This document shows, one piece after another, positions 9,032 through 17,339 of a stretch of DNA of 57,325 nt. This stretch comes from Terriglobia bacterium (lineage in GTDB: Bacteria > Acidobacteriota > Terriglobia > Bryobacterales > Bryobacteraceae), in NCBI GenBank assembly GCA_020073615.1, contig JAIQEX010000027.1, positions 1-57,325 of the forward strand, read 5' to 3'. Position 1 is the stretch's first letter. Every line of letters begins with the position of its first letter. Below the pieces are notes generated by a model. That model saw only the letters and a program-made list of their open reading frames with translations, was not told where the DNA came from and ran no database searches. A program made the translations under genes and the position numbers.

Positions 9032-10200
9032 CGCTTGTCCTGTTTGGCCGCCAGCGCTACCACTTTATCCGCCGCGTCGCGCATGTCCAGCCCCACCGTG
9101 AAGTTCAGCCCCGAATCCACCAGAATCTGCCGGCCCAGCTCCACGTTGGTGCCTTCCATGCGCACCACGATGGGTGCCTGGATGTTGAGGTCGCGCGCCG
9201 CCGCCACCACCCCGGTGGCCAGCGTGTCGCAGCGCAGGATGCCGCCGAAGATGTTGATCAGCACCGCCTTCACATTCCGGTCGGTAAGCAGGATGCGGAA
9301 CGCGTTCTTGACCTGCTCGGCCGAGGCGCCGCCGCCCACATCGAGGAAGTTGGCCGGGCTTCCCCCGGCGTGCTTGATGATGTCCATGGTGGACATGGCC
9401 AGGCCCGCGCCGTTCACCATGCAGCCCACCGTGCCATCGAGCTTGATGTAGTTCAGGCCGAAGCGCGACGCCTCCACTTCGAGCGGGTCCTCCTCGTTGA
9501 GGTCGCGCAGGTCCATCAGCTCCTTGTGCCGGTAGAGCGCGTTGTCGTCGAAATTGATCTTGGCGTCGAGCGCGTAGACTTTGCCCTCCCGGGTGAGGAT
9601 GAACGGGTTGATCTCGGCGAGCGAAGCGTCCATCGCCTGGTACGCCCGGGCCAGCGCCGCCATGGCCGCCGCCGCGCCGGGGACGCTGGCCGGCGGAATC
9701 CCGATGCCGAACGCCAGCTTGCGCGCCTGGTAGGCCGCGAGGCCGAGGCCCGGCTCCAGCGTCTCCTTCAGGATCAACTCCGGGGTCTTGGCGGCCACCT
9801 CTTCGATCTCCATGCCGCCCGCCGCCGAGGCCATGAACACCGGCTTGCCCTGCACGCGATCGAGCACGATCCCCAGGTACAGCTCGCGCTCGATGGGCAG
9901 CGTCTCTTCGATGAGCAGCCGCTGCACGACGCGCCCCTCGGGACCGGTCTGGTGGGTGACCAGCTTCATGCCGATCATGCCGCGCGCGATTTCCGCGGCT
10001 TCGGCGGCGTCCTTGGCGATTTTGACTCCGCCGCCCTTGCCGCGGCCGCCGGCGTGAATCTGCGCCTTCACCACCACGCTGCCGCCGATCGCTTTGGCCG
10101 CCGTCTCGGCCTCCTCGGCGGTGAAGGCCACCTCGCCGCGCGGCACAGGGACGTTGTATTGGCCCAGAATGGCCTTTGCCTGGTACTCGTGAATTTTCAT
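9028..10200 (-). CDS. sucC: Succinate-CoA ligase (ADP-forming) subunit beta
   Basis: A 390-residue protein beginning [12 protein letters not shown], the standard SucC N-terminus. The ATP-grasp domain includes [18 protein letters not shown] near residue 45, and the C-terminal flavodoxin-like ligase domain contains [15 protein letters not shown] and [10 protein letters not shown]. It is the first gene of the sucC-sucD-ndk-pntAA-pntAB-pntB series. A 53-bp gap separates its start from the divergent trpD, so the promoters of both must lie within or close to this short interval. Confidence 0.97.
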
Positions 10201-10253
10201 GGAAAATCCGCTTGTGCTAGTATGACCAAAAAGCCGGAACCCACAATATTATC

Positions 10254-11279
10254 ATGTCCCTTCTGCCGTACCTCGAACGCGTCGCCGAGAAGGTCAACCT
10301 GCCGGCTGCCGACGCCGAGGCCGCCATGCACTGCATCCTCTCCGGCCAAGCCAGTCAACCGCAGATCGCCGCGTTCCTGATGGCGCTGCGTATGAAGGGC
10401 GAGACCGTGGACGAGCTGGTTGGCTTCGCGCGCGGCATGCGCCGCATGGCGGCGCCGGTCGATATCGGGCTCGAGGGCAAGGCCCTGCTCGATACCTGCG
10501 GCACCGGCGGCGATGGCCTGGGCACGTTCAACATTTCCACCATCTCCGCGTTCGCCGTGGCGGGCGCCGGCGTGCGCGTGGCCAAGCACGGCAACCGCTC
10601 GATTTCGGGCCACTGCGGCAGCGCCGATCTGCTGGAATCGATGGGCATCGCCATCGCCCTTTCGCCCGCCAACTCCGCGCGCGCCATCCGCGAAATCGGC
10701 ATCGGCTTTTTCTTCGCCCCCGCATTCCACACGGCCATGAAGCACGCGCATCCGGTGCGCGTGGATCTCAAGATGCGGACAGTCTTCAATTTGCTCGGCC
10801 CGTTGACCAACCCCGCCGGGGCCAGCGCACAGGTGGTGGGCGCGCCTTCGCCGGAATTCGCCGCGCTGATGGCCGGCGCGCTGGCGGCGTTAGGCCTGGC
10901 ACACGGCTTCGTTGTTCACGGCTCCGACGGCTTGGACGAGATCACCACCACGGGCCCCACGCTGGCCTTCGAAGTTCGCGAGGGCAAGGTGGAACGCCGC
11001 ATGCTCGAGCCCGCGGATTTCGCGCTGCCCACCGCCCTGCCCCTGGACCTGAAAGGCGGCGATCTCGCCCGCAACGCCGCCATCGCCAAGGCCGTGCTGA
11101 GTGGCGAGCGCGGCCCGCAACGCGACATCGTCCTCGCCAATGCCGCAGCGGGCCTGGTGGCCGCCGGCCGGGTGGAGACCTTCCTGGAGGGCGCCGCCAT
11201 CGCAGCCGTTTCGCTCGACACCGGCGCCGCCCGGGGTAAGGTGGAAGCGCTGGCGCGGTTTACGCAGAGCTGTGGGTGA
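10254..11279 (+). CDS. trpD: Anthranilate phosphoribosyltransferase
   Basis: A 341-residue enzyme of tryptophan synthesis that joins anthranilate to phosphoribosyl pyrophosphate. The PRPP-binding loop DTCGTGGDGLGTFNIST near residue 80 and the anthranilate-site segments KHGNRSISGHCGSAD and HPVRVDLKMRTVFNLLGPL are intact. Length is normal. No other trp genes are adjacent, so the pathway genes are scattered. It is transcribed divergently from sucC and followed by the decayed vapBC pair on the opposite strand. Confidence 0.96.
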   Translation: MSLLPYLERVAEKVNLPAADAEAAMHCILSGQASQPQIAAFLMALRMKGETVDELVGFARGMRRMAAPVDIGLEGKALLDTCGTGGDGLGTFNISTISAFAVAGAGVRVAKHGNRSISGHCGSADLLESMGIAIALSPANSARAIREIGIGFFFAPAFHTAMKHAHPVRVDLKMRTVFNLLGPLTNPAGASAQVVGAPSPEFAALMAGALAALGLAHGFVVHGSDGLDEITTTGPTLAFEVREGKVERRMLEPADFALPTALPLDLKGGDLARNAAIAKAVLSGERGPQRDIVLANAAAGLVAAGRVETFLEGAAIAAVSLDTGAARGKVEALARFTQSCG

Positions 11280-11459
11280 GTAGCTGACTCCTGGCGTTTC
11301 GTGGCGACAGCAAAACAGATGCAAACCGGTCCAACGCTGCGTCAGGGAATGGCCGCCTACTCGGCATACCAAGCCGGACGCTTGACTCGGATGCCGTACC
11401 GCGGCACAATTCCGACGGGATGACAGCCCCACAATTGGGGCTCGCCACCTCTCAAGGAG

Positions 11460-11752
11460 CCACCGACAGCGTCCGGCCAATACGCCCCAGCGTTCGGCAA
11501 TCGATTCGTTCACCGGTAGGATGCGGCCTTGAAACCAGGGCCGCAAATGTTCCGTCCAGCCACTGTTGCAGTTGGCTGCGGCGCTTGCTCTCCGGAAAGA
11601 ACGGTAACGCCCTTCAGAATCTCGCCGAGCGAGACCACGCTGAAGTACAACTGGTCGTCTTCGGCATCGTCGAGCCATCGGGACACACTCGATTGCGGAT
11701 TTGGGCGGGTCGTCTCCGAAGGGATGTTGGTATCGAGCAGAAATCCCTTCAT
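11460..11752 (-). pseudogene. Frameshifted VapC-type PIN toxin
   Basis: The N-terminus MKGFLLDTNIPSE carries the first PIN acidic residue, and SVVSLGEILKGVTVL the second. Thereafter the frame changes. The segment SKRRSQLQQWLDG lies in one alternative frame and LRPWFQGRILPVNESIAERW in another, both typical of the family's middle part. The last third, with the distal acidic residues, is missing. The ATG at 11752 overlaps the antitoxin stop as ATGA, the normal vapB-vapC coupling. VapC toxins are RNases; this copy cannot be active. Confidence 0.75.
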
Positions 11753-12021
11753 AGCTCGATGTCGCGGCCAAAATCCCGATCCCTTTCAAAATCGAGGTTG
11801 AGGCCCCTGAACGGGGATTCGGCAAACAACTGCGCCAGGCTCTTCCTCCCGGCGGCGCGCTGGCGTTTGGGCCCGGTCTGGTCCCGCGACGCGCGCGCTT
11901 CCGGTTGGGCGGCCCGCTCGAGCAGGGTGGCGGCGTAGGCCGGCACATCCACGCCGCGGGCAGCGGCCTGGGCCGCCAGCTCGCGTCCGACCTCGGGTTT
12001 GATTTCGACGGTAATGGTGAC
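11749..12021 (-). pseudogene. VapB-type antitoxin, no usual start codon
   Basis: The coding sequence runs through an N-terminal beta-strand segment (TITVEIKPEVGRELAAQAAA), a helical part (DVPAYAATLLERAAQPEA) and a C-terminal toxin-wrapping part ending FERDRDFGRDIEL. A strong ribosome-binding site (GAGGAGGAGG on the minus strand, 12031-12040) lies in front, but the codon at 12021-12019 is GTC, followed by ACC and ATT. No ATG/GTG/TTG occurs at the family's expected start; an internal GTG near 11952 would lose the DNA-binding part. The C-terminal 72 codons are duplicated, diverged, in the gene at 25620-25916. Confidence 0.55.
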
Positions 12022-12096
12022 GGTCGCGACCTCCTCCTCGGTTCAGTATTTCGGTTCTCCAGTGCCCTCCCACCGGGCCAATGCTACACTTCTCCC

Positions 12097-12408
12097 ATGG
12101 AGAAATTCGACCGCATCTACGAGCAGTTCAAGGTTCACGCCAACGAGCTGGCCGGCAAGGTCGGCGACCTGATCCACGAGGGCAACGTGCGGCGCATCAT
12201 CATCAAGGATGAGCGCGGCCACACCTTCATGGAAATTCCGCTGACCGTGGCCACCATCGGCATCGTGGTCGCGCCCATCCTCGCCGCCGTGGGCGCGGTG
12301 GCCACCGTGGTGTCGAAGTTCGACATCGTGGTCGAGCGCACCGCCCCCTCGGCCCCCGACGCCGGGGACAAGGGCAACATGGCCGGTACGGGCAAGCCCG
12401 ATTCGTAA
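12097..12408 (+). CDS. DUF4342-type small membrane-associated protein
   Basis: A 103-residue protein. Residues 1-45 are charged and helical (EKFDRIYEQFKVHANELAGK, then RRIIIKDERGHTFMEIPL), followed by one hydrophobic segment (TVATIGIVVAPILAAVGAVATVV) and an acidic tail. This layout matches DUF4342, a family of unknown function often sitting at the membrane. ATG 12097 is chosen because homology begins there. It is followed 13 bp later by the VOC gene on the same strand. Confidence 0.75.
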   Translation: MEKFDRIYEQFKVHANELAGKVGDLIHEGNVRRIIIKDERGHTFMEIPLTVATIGIVVAPILAAVGAVATVVSKFDIVVERTAPSAPDAGDKGNMAGTGKPDS

Positions 12409-12421
12409 AGGGGGCTAATCG

Positions 12422-12820
12422 ATGGCCAACGAGAGTACGCCCCGGCCGGGGGAGATCGGTTGGATCGATCTGACCGTTCCCAACGCCGAAGCCGTGCGCG
12501 ACTTCTATCTCGATGTGACCGGATGGACTCCAGCGCCGGTCGATATGGACGGCTACCAGGATTTCTGCATGAATTCAGCGGGCGGACGGGCGGTCGCCGG
12601 CATCTGTCACGCCCGCGGCCACAACGCCGATCTGCCGCCCGTGTGGATCATCTACATCGTGGTCGCCGATCTCGACGAAAGCCTGCGCCGCTCGGTGGCG
12701 GGCGGCGGCAAAGTCCGCGGCGGGCCTCGCGGCATGGGCGATGGCGCCCGCTACTGCGTGATCGAGGACCCGGCCGGCGCGGTGGCCGCTCTGTACCAGC
12801 CTGCGGCGCCGGGCGTGTGA
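12422..12820 (+). CDS. VOC-family (glyoxalase/bleomycin-resistance fold) protein
   Basis: A 132-residue single-domain VOC protein made of two beta-alpha-beta-beta-beta units. The first starts at GEIGWIDLTVPNAEAVRDFY and the second around PPVWIIYIVVADLDESL, ending with VIEDPAGAVAALYQP, the usual C-terminal strand. VOC proteins bind a metal and act as isomerases, dioxygenases or resistance proteins; the substrate cannot be told from sequence. It is probably co-transcribed with the DUF4342 gene just upstream. Confidence 0.85.
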   Translation: MANESTPRPGEIGWIDLTVPNAEAVRDFYLDVTGWTPAPVDMDGYQDFCMNSAGGRAVAGICHARGHNADLPPVWIIYIVVADLDESLRRSVAGGGKVRGGPRGMGDGARYCVIEDPAGAVAALYQPAAPGV

Positions 12821-12833
12821 GTGTGCGCCTTCT

Positions 12834-14816
12834 TTAGCGCGGCGGAGCGCCGTGTTCCAGCTCGTAGCTCGAAACCTCGCGCATATTCTCCGAGGGATAG
12901 TGCGGGTTCTGGCCTTCGAAATTCGTCCACGTGTAGCCGCCGCCTTCGTAGTAGTCGCCGGTGAGGGTGTCGCGAGTGCCCCAGGTGTCGGTGTGGTAGA
13001 CGCGGCCGCCTTCCAGGTCGGAAACCCAATAGCTGTTGCCGCGGCGGTAGTCGTCCCACTTCGATTCCACATAGTCTTTGCGCGCTTGCCGGTCTTCCCA
13101 GGCGCGCTGCATGTCCTCGCGCGCGTAGTTGAGGCTGGCGATGGAGCGGGCCGTCTGCTGTTGCAGCACGCGCAGATTCTCCAGGCCCGCGGCAATGTAG
13201 GCCCGCGCGTACCCCGCTCGGATGGCGAAGGAGTTGCCCACCTGTTCCAGCATCGGATAATAGCGGGCGAATTCCTGGCGGGGCCCCCAGATGCCGGCCA
13301 CGATGCTGGACCACTGGCCCATCACCCCAGGCCTCGTGTTGACCACTTTGAAGGCGCCGACACAATCCGCCCCGCCCTTGGAGGTCCATTGGGCCATGAG
13401 GTCTTCCGCTTCACAGCCGCCGCGCAGGTAGGCGCCGCATTCGCCCATCGTGGCGCGATCTGCGGCGGCGGATGTGATGACGGGGTTGCGATGTCCGAAG
13501 CCCAGCAGGATGACGGGCAGGGTCTGCGCGGGACGCCGGTAGGGGGAAGCGATCACGCCCTGGGCGATAGTGGCCTGCGCCAGCATGGGATTGCCGCTGA
13601 AAGAAGTGAAGATGAAGCCCATACCACCCCCGGGCTGGCCGGCAATCACGCGGCCCTGCGCGGCCAGAAAATTCCAGTCGGCGGGCATTTTGAGGCTCAG
13701 GCTGCCGTCGGGCGCCTGGCGTTCGACGAGCGGTATCTGAACGGGCGCCGCCTGCCCGGCCGCACCCCCACGAGGCGCCCTGATGAACGCGACGCTGGCC
13801 AATACGTTCAACAGCAGGGGACGCTCGACGGCGAGCAGCGTCTCCGGGGCGGCGTACTCCTGCATGGTGGCGCCGTTCTCTCCCGCTTCGAAGTAGACGC
13901 GGCCCTGCGCCCTGAGGTTGCCCAGCGTGTAGGTGACGGTCGCCGTGCCGCGAGTGCCGTCGCGCGATACAAAGATCTGGGAGTAAGCGGCTCCGGGATA
14001 AGTTTGCGCCAGGGCGGAGCGGCAAGTAACCATGAAGCGGACCAGGTTGGGCCTCGAGGCCCGCATCCACAGCAGGTTCACCTGAGAGCGGCGATCGGGC
14101 GAAGTGACGGTAACGCCGAGGACGCCCTCGCTGGCGGCTTGGGTTACCGTCCAATCCGTTGGTTTGTACAGCGCGAAGAGCCTGTTGGGCGCGACATAAG
14201 GCTCAATGCGGCTTGCGGCGCCTGTGCCGCCGGGCGCGGGAGCGGGCCGGGTCTCGACGGCCGGTTGCCGGGCCGGACCGGGCGGCGGCGGAGTGGGGTT
14301 GTTCCCTCCCACACGAAAGCTCTGTTCAATTCGCTGGATCAGCGGCAGGGAGCGCGCATAGTCGCGCTCGGCGACATCGAACAGGAATATGCACCCGTGG
14401 TTTCCGGGGTCGGGCATAGGGTTGAATAAAGCCGCCCGGCGGACGGTTCGGACGCCATCTTGGTTTACGCCATGAAAGACGCGAATCAGCGCCTGGTTGC
14501 CGCCCATATCGGCTTTGTCGTCTTCCGAAGTGACGTTCTTCCAGTCCTGCTCGATGGATTCCGTAAGATCGCCGATGCTGCTGCGGATCGACATAAACAG
14601 CTTGCCGTAGTGCAGCTTCATCCAGATGCGGTCGCCGGCAGCTTCCACTTCGTTGGCGCCTGCCAGGATCTTCCACGCGGCGGGCACCCGGAAGGTGAAC
14701 TCGCCGCCTTTGGTGCGGACCAGTTGGTCTCCACCGGCCGGCTGTGCCGGCGCGGCGGCCGGCAGCAAGGCAGTGCAGCAAACGGCGAACAGGATACGAA
14801 GAAGGCCACGATACAT
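12834..14816 (-). CDS. Large secreted protein with three repeated modules
   Basis: A 660-residue protein with a clear signal peptide (ILFAVCCTALLPAAAPAQP). After it come three modules of about 130-150 residues, each opening with a similar phrase: GGEFTFRVPAAWKILAG near 35, LFALYKPTDWTVTQA near 215 and LSLKMPADWNFLAA near 375. Each continues through alternating strands, a pattern reminiscent of PsbP/DcrB-like folds, with proline-rich linkers (for example PTPPPPGPAR). The C-terminal 130 residues form a helical, Trp/Tyr-rich tail with no recognised domain. It is likely periplasmic or surface exposed; no enzyme motif is seen. It is convergent with the VOC gene 13 bp away. Confidence 0.8.
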   Translation of the reverse strand: MYRGLLRILFAVCCTALLPAAAPAQPAGGDQLVRTKGGEFTFRVPAAWKILAGANEVEAAGDRIWMKLHYGKLFMSIRSSIGDLTESIEQDWKNVTSEDDKADMGGNQALIRVFHGVNQDGVRTVRRAALFNPMPDPGNHGCIFLFDVAERDYARSLPLIQRIEQSFRVGGNNPTPPPPGPARQPAVETRPAPAPGGTGAASRIEPYVAPNRLFALYKPTDWTVTQAASEGVLGVTVTSPDRRSQVNLLWMRASRPNLVRFMVTCRSALAQTYPGAAYSQIFVSRDGTRGTATVTYTLGNLRAQGRVYFEAGENGATMQEYAAPETLLAVERPLLLNVLASVAFIRAPRGGAAGQAAPVQIPLVERQAPDGSLSLKMPADWNFLAAQGRVIAGQPGGGMGFIFTSFSGNPMLAQATIAQGVIASPYRRPAQTLPVILLGFGHRNPVITSAAADRATMGECGAYLRGGCEAEDLMAQWTSKGGADCVGAFKVVNTRPGVMGQWSSIVAGIWGPRQEFARYYPMLEQVGNSFAIRAGYARAYIAAGLENLRVLQQQTARSIASLNYAREDMQRAWEDRQARKDYVESKWDDYRRGNSYWVSDLEGGRVYHTDTWGTRDTLTGDYYEGGGYTWTNFEGQNPHYPSENMREVSSYELEHGAPPR

Positions 14817-15034
14817 AATCCGGATCCTCCTAAGGACACCGATAGAATGCGGCGGGCCTGGGCCAGGGACAAGTCCAGGTACGTAAGCTAACAGTTACAA
14901 GGGTCGGCGGCCCTTTTGTAGCAATCAGATACTAAGATCTGTTTAACAGCCGCTTCGGGAGCCGGTGGTGTGGACATACGCCTCACTCGAGGCGGCCGGC
15001 ATGTTCTGACATACAATACGCGAGGAGCCCATCG

Positions 15035-15200
15035 ATGGAAAACGGCCACGAACCGGCGACGGAAGCGGACCTGACGCAAACTCGGGCAGCAGTTGCGCTC
15101 CGACATGCGGAACGGGTTTGCCGACCTCAAACAGACACTCCGCGATGGGCAGACCGAGATTCTGAAGGTGATCTACAGCTTCGCCCATCAATCTGCCTCC
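15035..15200 (+). pseudogene. Frameshifted small coiled-coil protein gene
   Basis: A good ribosome-binding site (CGAGGAG, 15021-15027) precedes ATG 15035 and the sequence MENGHEPATEADLTQT. The natural continuation, QLRSDMRNGFADLKQTLRDG then QTEILKVIYSFAHQ, is in another frame from about 15085. Together they resemble short acidobacterial coiled-coil proteins that continue for another 40 or so residues, missing here. It is a remnant in the space before the VWA genes. Confidence 0.5.
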
Positions 15201-15267
15201 CCAAACCCAGTAACTCTCCCGCCAGGCCCGCTTCCCCCCGCGCTGTACAATACTATCCGGAGCACTC

Positions 15268-16215
15268 ATGCTGCGAACCATCGGGCTCGCGTTGGCGGCC
15301 GCGTTGTGCGCGTCGCTGGCGCTTTCCGGGCAGGCCACCATCGATCCGCGGCCCAAGGTTCCGCCCCAGCGGCCGACGAACCCCGCGGCCAATCTGCGCG
15401 TCGATACCAGTCTGGTGCTGGTTCCGGTCACCGTGAATGACCCGCTGAACCGCCCCGTCACCGGCCTCGATAAGGAGAATTTCCGCGTCTTCGACGACCA
15501 GCAGGAGCAGAAGATCACCCAGTTTTCCATGGACGACGAGCCTGTTGCCGTGGGCATGGTCTTCGATACCAGCGGGAGTATGGGCGCCAAGCTGGGCCGC
15601 TCCCGCATGGCCGCGGCGGCCTTCTTTCGCACCACCGATGACCAGGACGAGTTTTTCCTGGTGGAGTTCGACAGCCAGCCGCGCCTCGCCGTGCCCCTCA
15701 CCAGTTCGCCCCGCGAGGTGCAGAACGAGCTCACCTTCACGCGCTCCAAAGGATCGACGGCCCTACTCGACGCCATTGTTCTCGCACTCCATGAAATGAA
15801 GAAGTCGAAGAAGAACAAGAAAGCGCTGCTCATCATCTCCGATGGCGGCGACAATCACAGCCGCTACACCGCCAACGAAGTCCGCGATCTGGTGCGCGAG
15901 AGCGATTCCCTGATCTACGCCATCGGCGTCTTTGGCGGAGGCAGCACGCTCGAGGAGTTCGGCGGGCCCTCACTGCTGAGCGCGTTGGCCGAGCAGACCG
16001 GCGGCCGCCTCTTTCCGGCGAACTGGGCGGAGCTGCCCGATATCGCCGGGAAAATCGGCATCGAGCTGCGCAACCGCTATGTGCTCGGTTATTCCCCCGC
16101 CGGCCAGGCGCGCGACGGCCGCTATCACCGCGTGCAGGTTCAGGTGCTCCCGCCCCGCGGCCTGCCCCCTTTGCGCGCCCACTGGCGGCTGGGATATTAT
16201 GCGCCGGTGGAGTGA
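15268..16215 (+). CDS. VWFA-related acidobacterial protein (TIGR03436-like), copy 1
   Basis: A 315-residue exported protein with an N-terminal signal peptide (LALAAALCASLALSGQA). The region around residues 45-75 (SLVLVPVTVNDPLNRPVTGL then NFRVFDDQQEQ) is the typical lead-in of the family. The VWA domain follows, with a complete MIDAS motif in VFDTSGSMGAK near residue 97. The C-terminus (IGIELRNRYVLGYSP) is also characteristic. The role is unknown; VWA domains bind partner proteins through a metal ion. Copy 2 begins 36 bp downstream and is closely similar throughout, so this is a tandem duplication. Confidence 0.92.
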   Translation: MLRTIGLALAAALCASLALSGQATIDPRPKVPPQRPTNPAANLRVDTSLVLVPVTVNDPLNRPVTGLDKENFRVFDDQQEQKITQFSMDDEPVAVGMVFDTSGSMGAKLGRSRMAAAAFFRTTDDQDEFFLVEFDSQPRLAVPLTSSPREVQNELTFTRSKGSTALLDAIVLALHEMKKSKKNKKALLIISDGGDNHSRYTANEVRDLVRESDSLIYAIGVFGGGSTLEEFGGPSLLSALAEQTGGRLFPANWAELPDIAGKIGIELRNRYVLGYSPAGQARDGRYHRVQVQVLPPRGLPPLRAHWRLGYYAPVE

Positions 16216-16250
16216 AGACGGGAGTATACTACAACTACCCGGGGGGACTC

Positions 16251-17219
16251 ATGCTGGGATCGCGGCGCATCGTCTCATTGCTATTCACGCTCCTTCTCGT
16301 CGCGCCGTTCGCCTTCCTCGGGCAGGTCTCAATTGATCCCCGGCCCAAACCCGCCGCCATCGGCGAGGCCAACCGTCTGGTCGACATCCGCTCCGATTCC
16401 AACCTGGTGCTGGTCCCCGTCACCGTGTGCGATTCGTTTAACCGGCCCGTAACCGGTCTCGAGAAAACGCACTTCAAAGTCTTCGACAATAAAGTGGAGC
16501 AGACCGTCACCCATTTCGCCATGGACGACGAACCGGTGGCCGTGGGCTTGGTGTTCGACATCAGCGGCAGCATGGGGCCCAAGCTGCGCCTCTCGCGCAT
16601 GGCCGCGGCGCAATTCTTCCGCACCTCCAATCCCGAAGACGAGTTTTTTCTGGTGGAATTCAACGACCAGCCACGCCTCGTGGTGCCCCTGACGCGCGAT
16701 TTCGAGGAAATCCAAAACCAGCTTGCCTTTACTCAGCCGAAAGGCCGCACGGCGCTGCTCGATGCCATTCTGCTCGCGCTCCAGGAGATGAAGAAGTCGC
16801 AGAAGACGCGCAAGGCCCTGCTCATTATTTCCGACGGCGGCGACAATTGCAGCCGTTACTCGGAGACCGAAGTTCGCAACCGGGTGCGCGAAAGCGACGT
16901 GCTGATTTACGCCATCGGCGTCTTCGAACCGTACGGCGCCCGCAGCCGCACACCGGAAGAGATGTCCGGACCCGGGCTGTTGAGCCAGATCGCGGAGCAG
17001 ACCGGCGGCCGCCACCTGCCGGCGGAAGCCACCGAACTGCCCGACATCGCCGCGAAAATCGGCATCGAGCTGCGCAACCGCTACGTCCTCGGCTATTCTC
17101 CCACCGACCGGCAGCGCGACGGCCGCTATCATCCCGTGCAGGTCAAGGTGGTGCAGCCGCGCGGCTTGCCGCCGTTGCACGCCTATTGGCGCCGCGGATA
17201 CTACGCGCCTGCCCAGTAA
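16251..17219 (+). CDS. VWFA-related acidobacterial protein (TIGR03436-like), copy 2
   Basis: A 322-residue paralogue of the preceding gene with the same order: signal peptide (FTLLLVAPFAFLGQ), lead-in (SNLVLVPVTVCDSFNRPVTG), MIDAS motif in VFDISGSMGPK, and C-terminal IGIELRNRYVLGYSP. ATG 16251 is preferred over an upstream in-frame ATG because GGGGGGA stands five bases before it and the signal peptide starts there. It has a short insertion (EPYGARSRTPEEM) relative to copy 1. The two are probably transcribed together. Confidence 0.92.
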   Translation: MLGSRRIVSLLFTLLLVAPFAFLGQVSIDPRPKPAAIGEANRLVDIRSDSNLVLVPVTVCDSFNRPVTGLEKTHFKVFDNKVEQTVTHFAMDDEPVAVGLVFDISGSMGPKLRLSRMAAAQFFRTSNPEDEFFLVEFNDQPRLVVPLTRDFEEIQNQLAFTQPKGRTALLDAILLALQEMKKSQKTRKALLIISDGGDNCSRYSETEVRNRVRESDVLIYAIGVFEPYGARSRTPEEMSGPGLLSQIAEQTGGRHLPAEATELPDIAAKIGIELRNRYVLGYSPTDRQRDGRYHPVQVKVVQPRGLPPLHAYWRRGYYAPAQ

Positions 17220-17339
17220 CTTACGTTCAATCGCGTACAGACCTTCCCACAAGCGGACAGTTGGGCGTTGCTCCCGCGGGCTAGCCTGCTGATTCGCTTG
17301 CGCCAGGCCTGTGGCCGTGCGCCTGCCCCTACACTTGCC

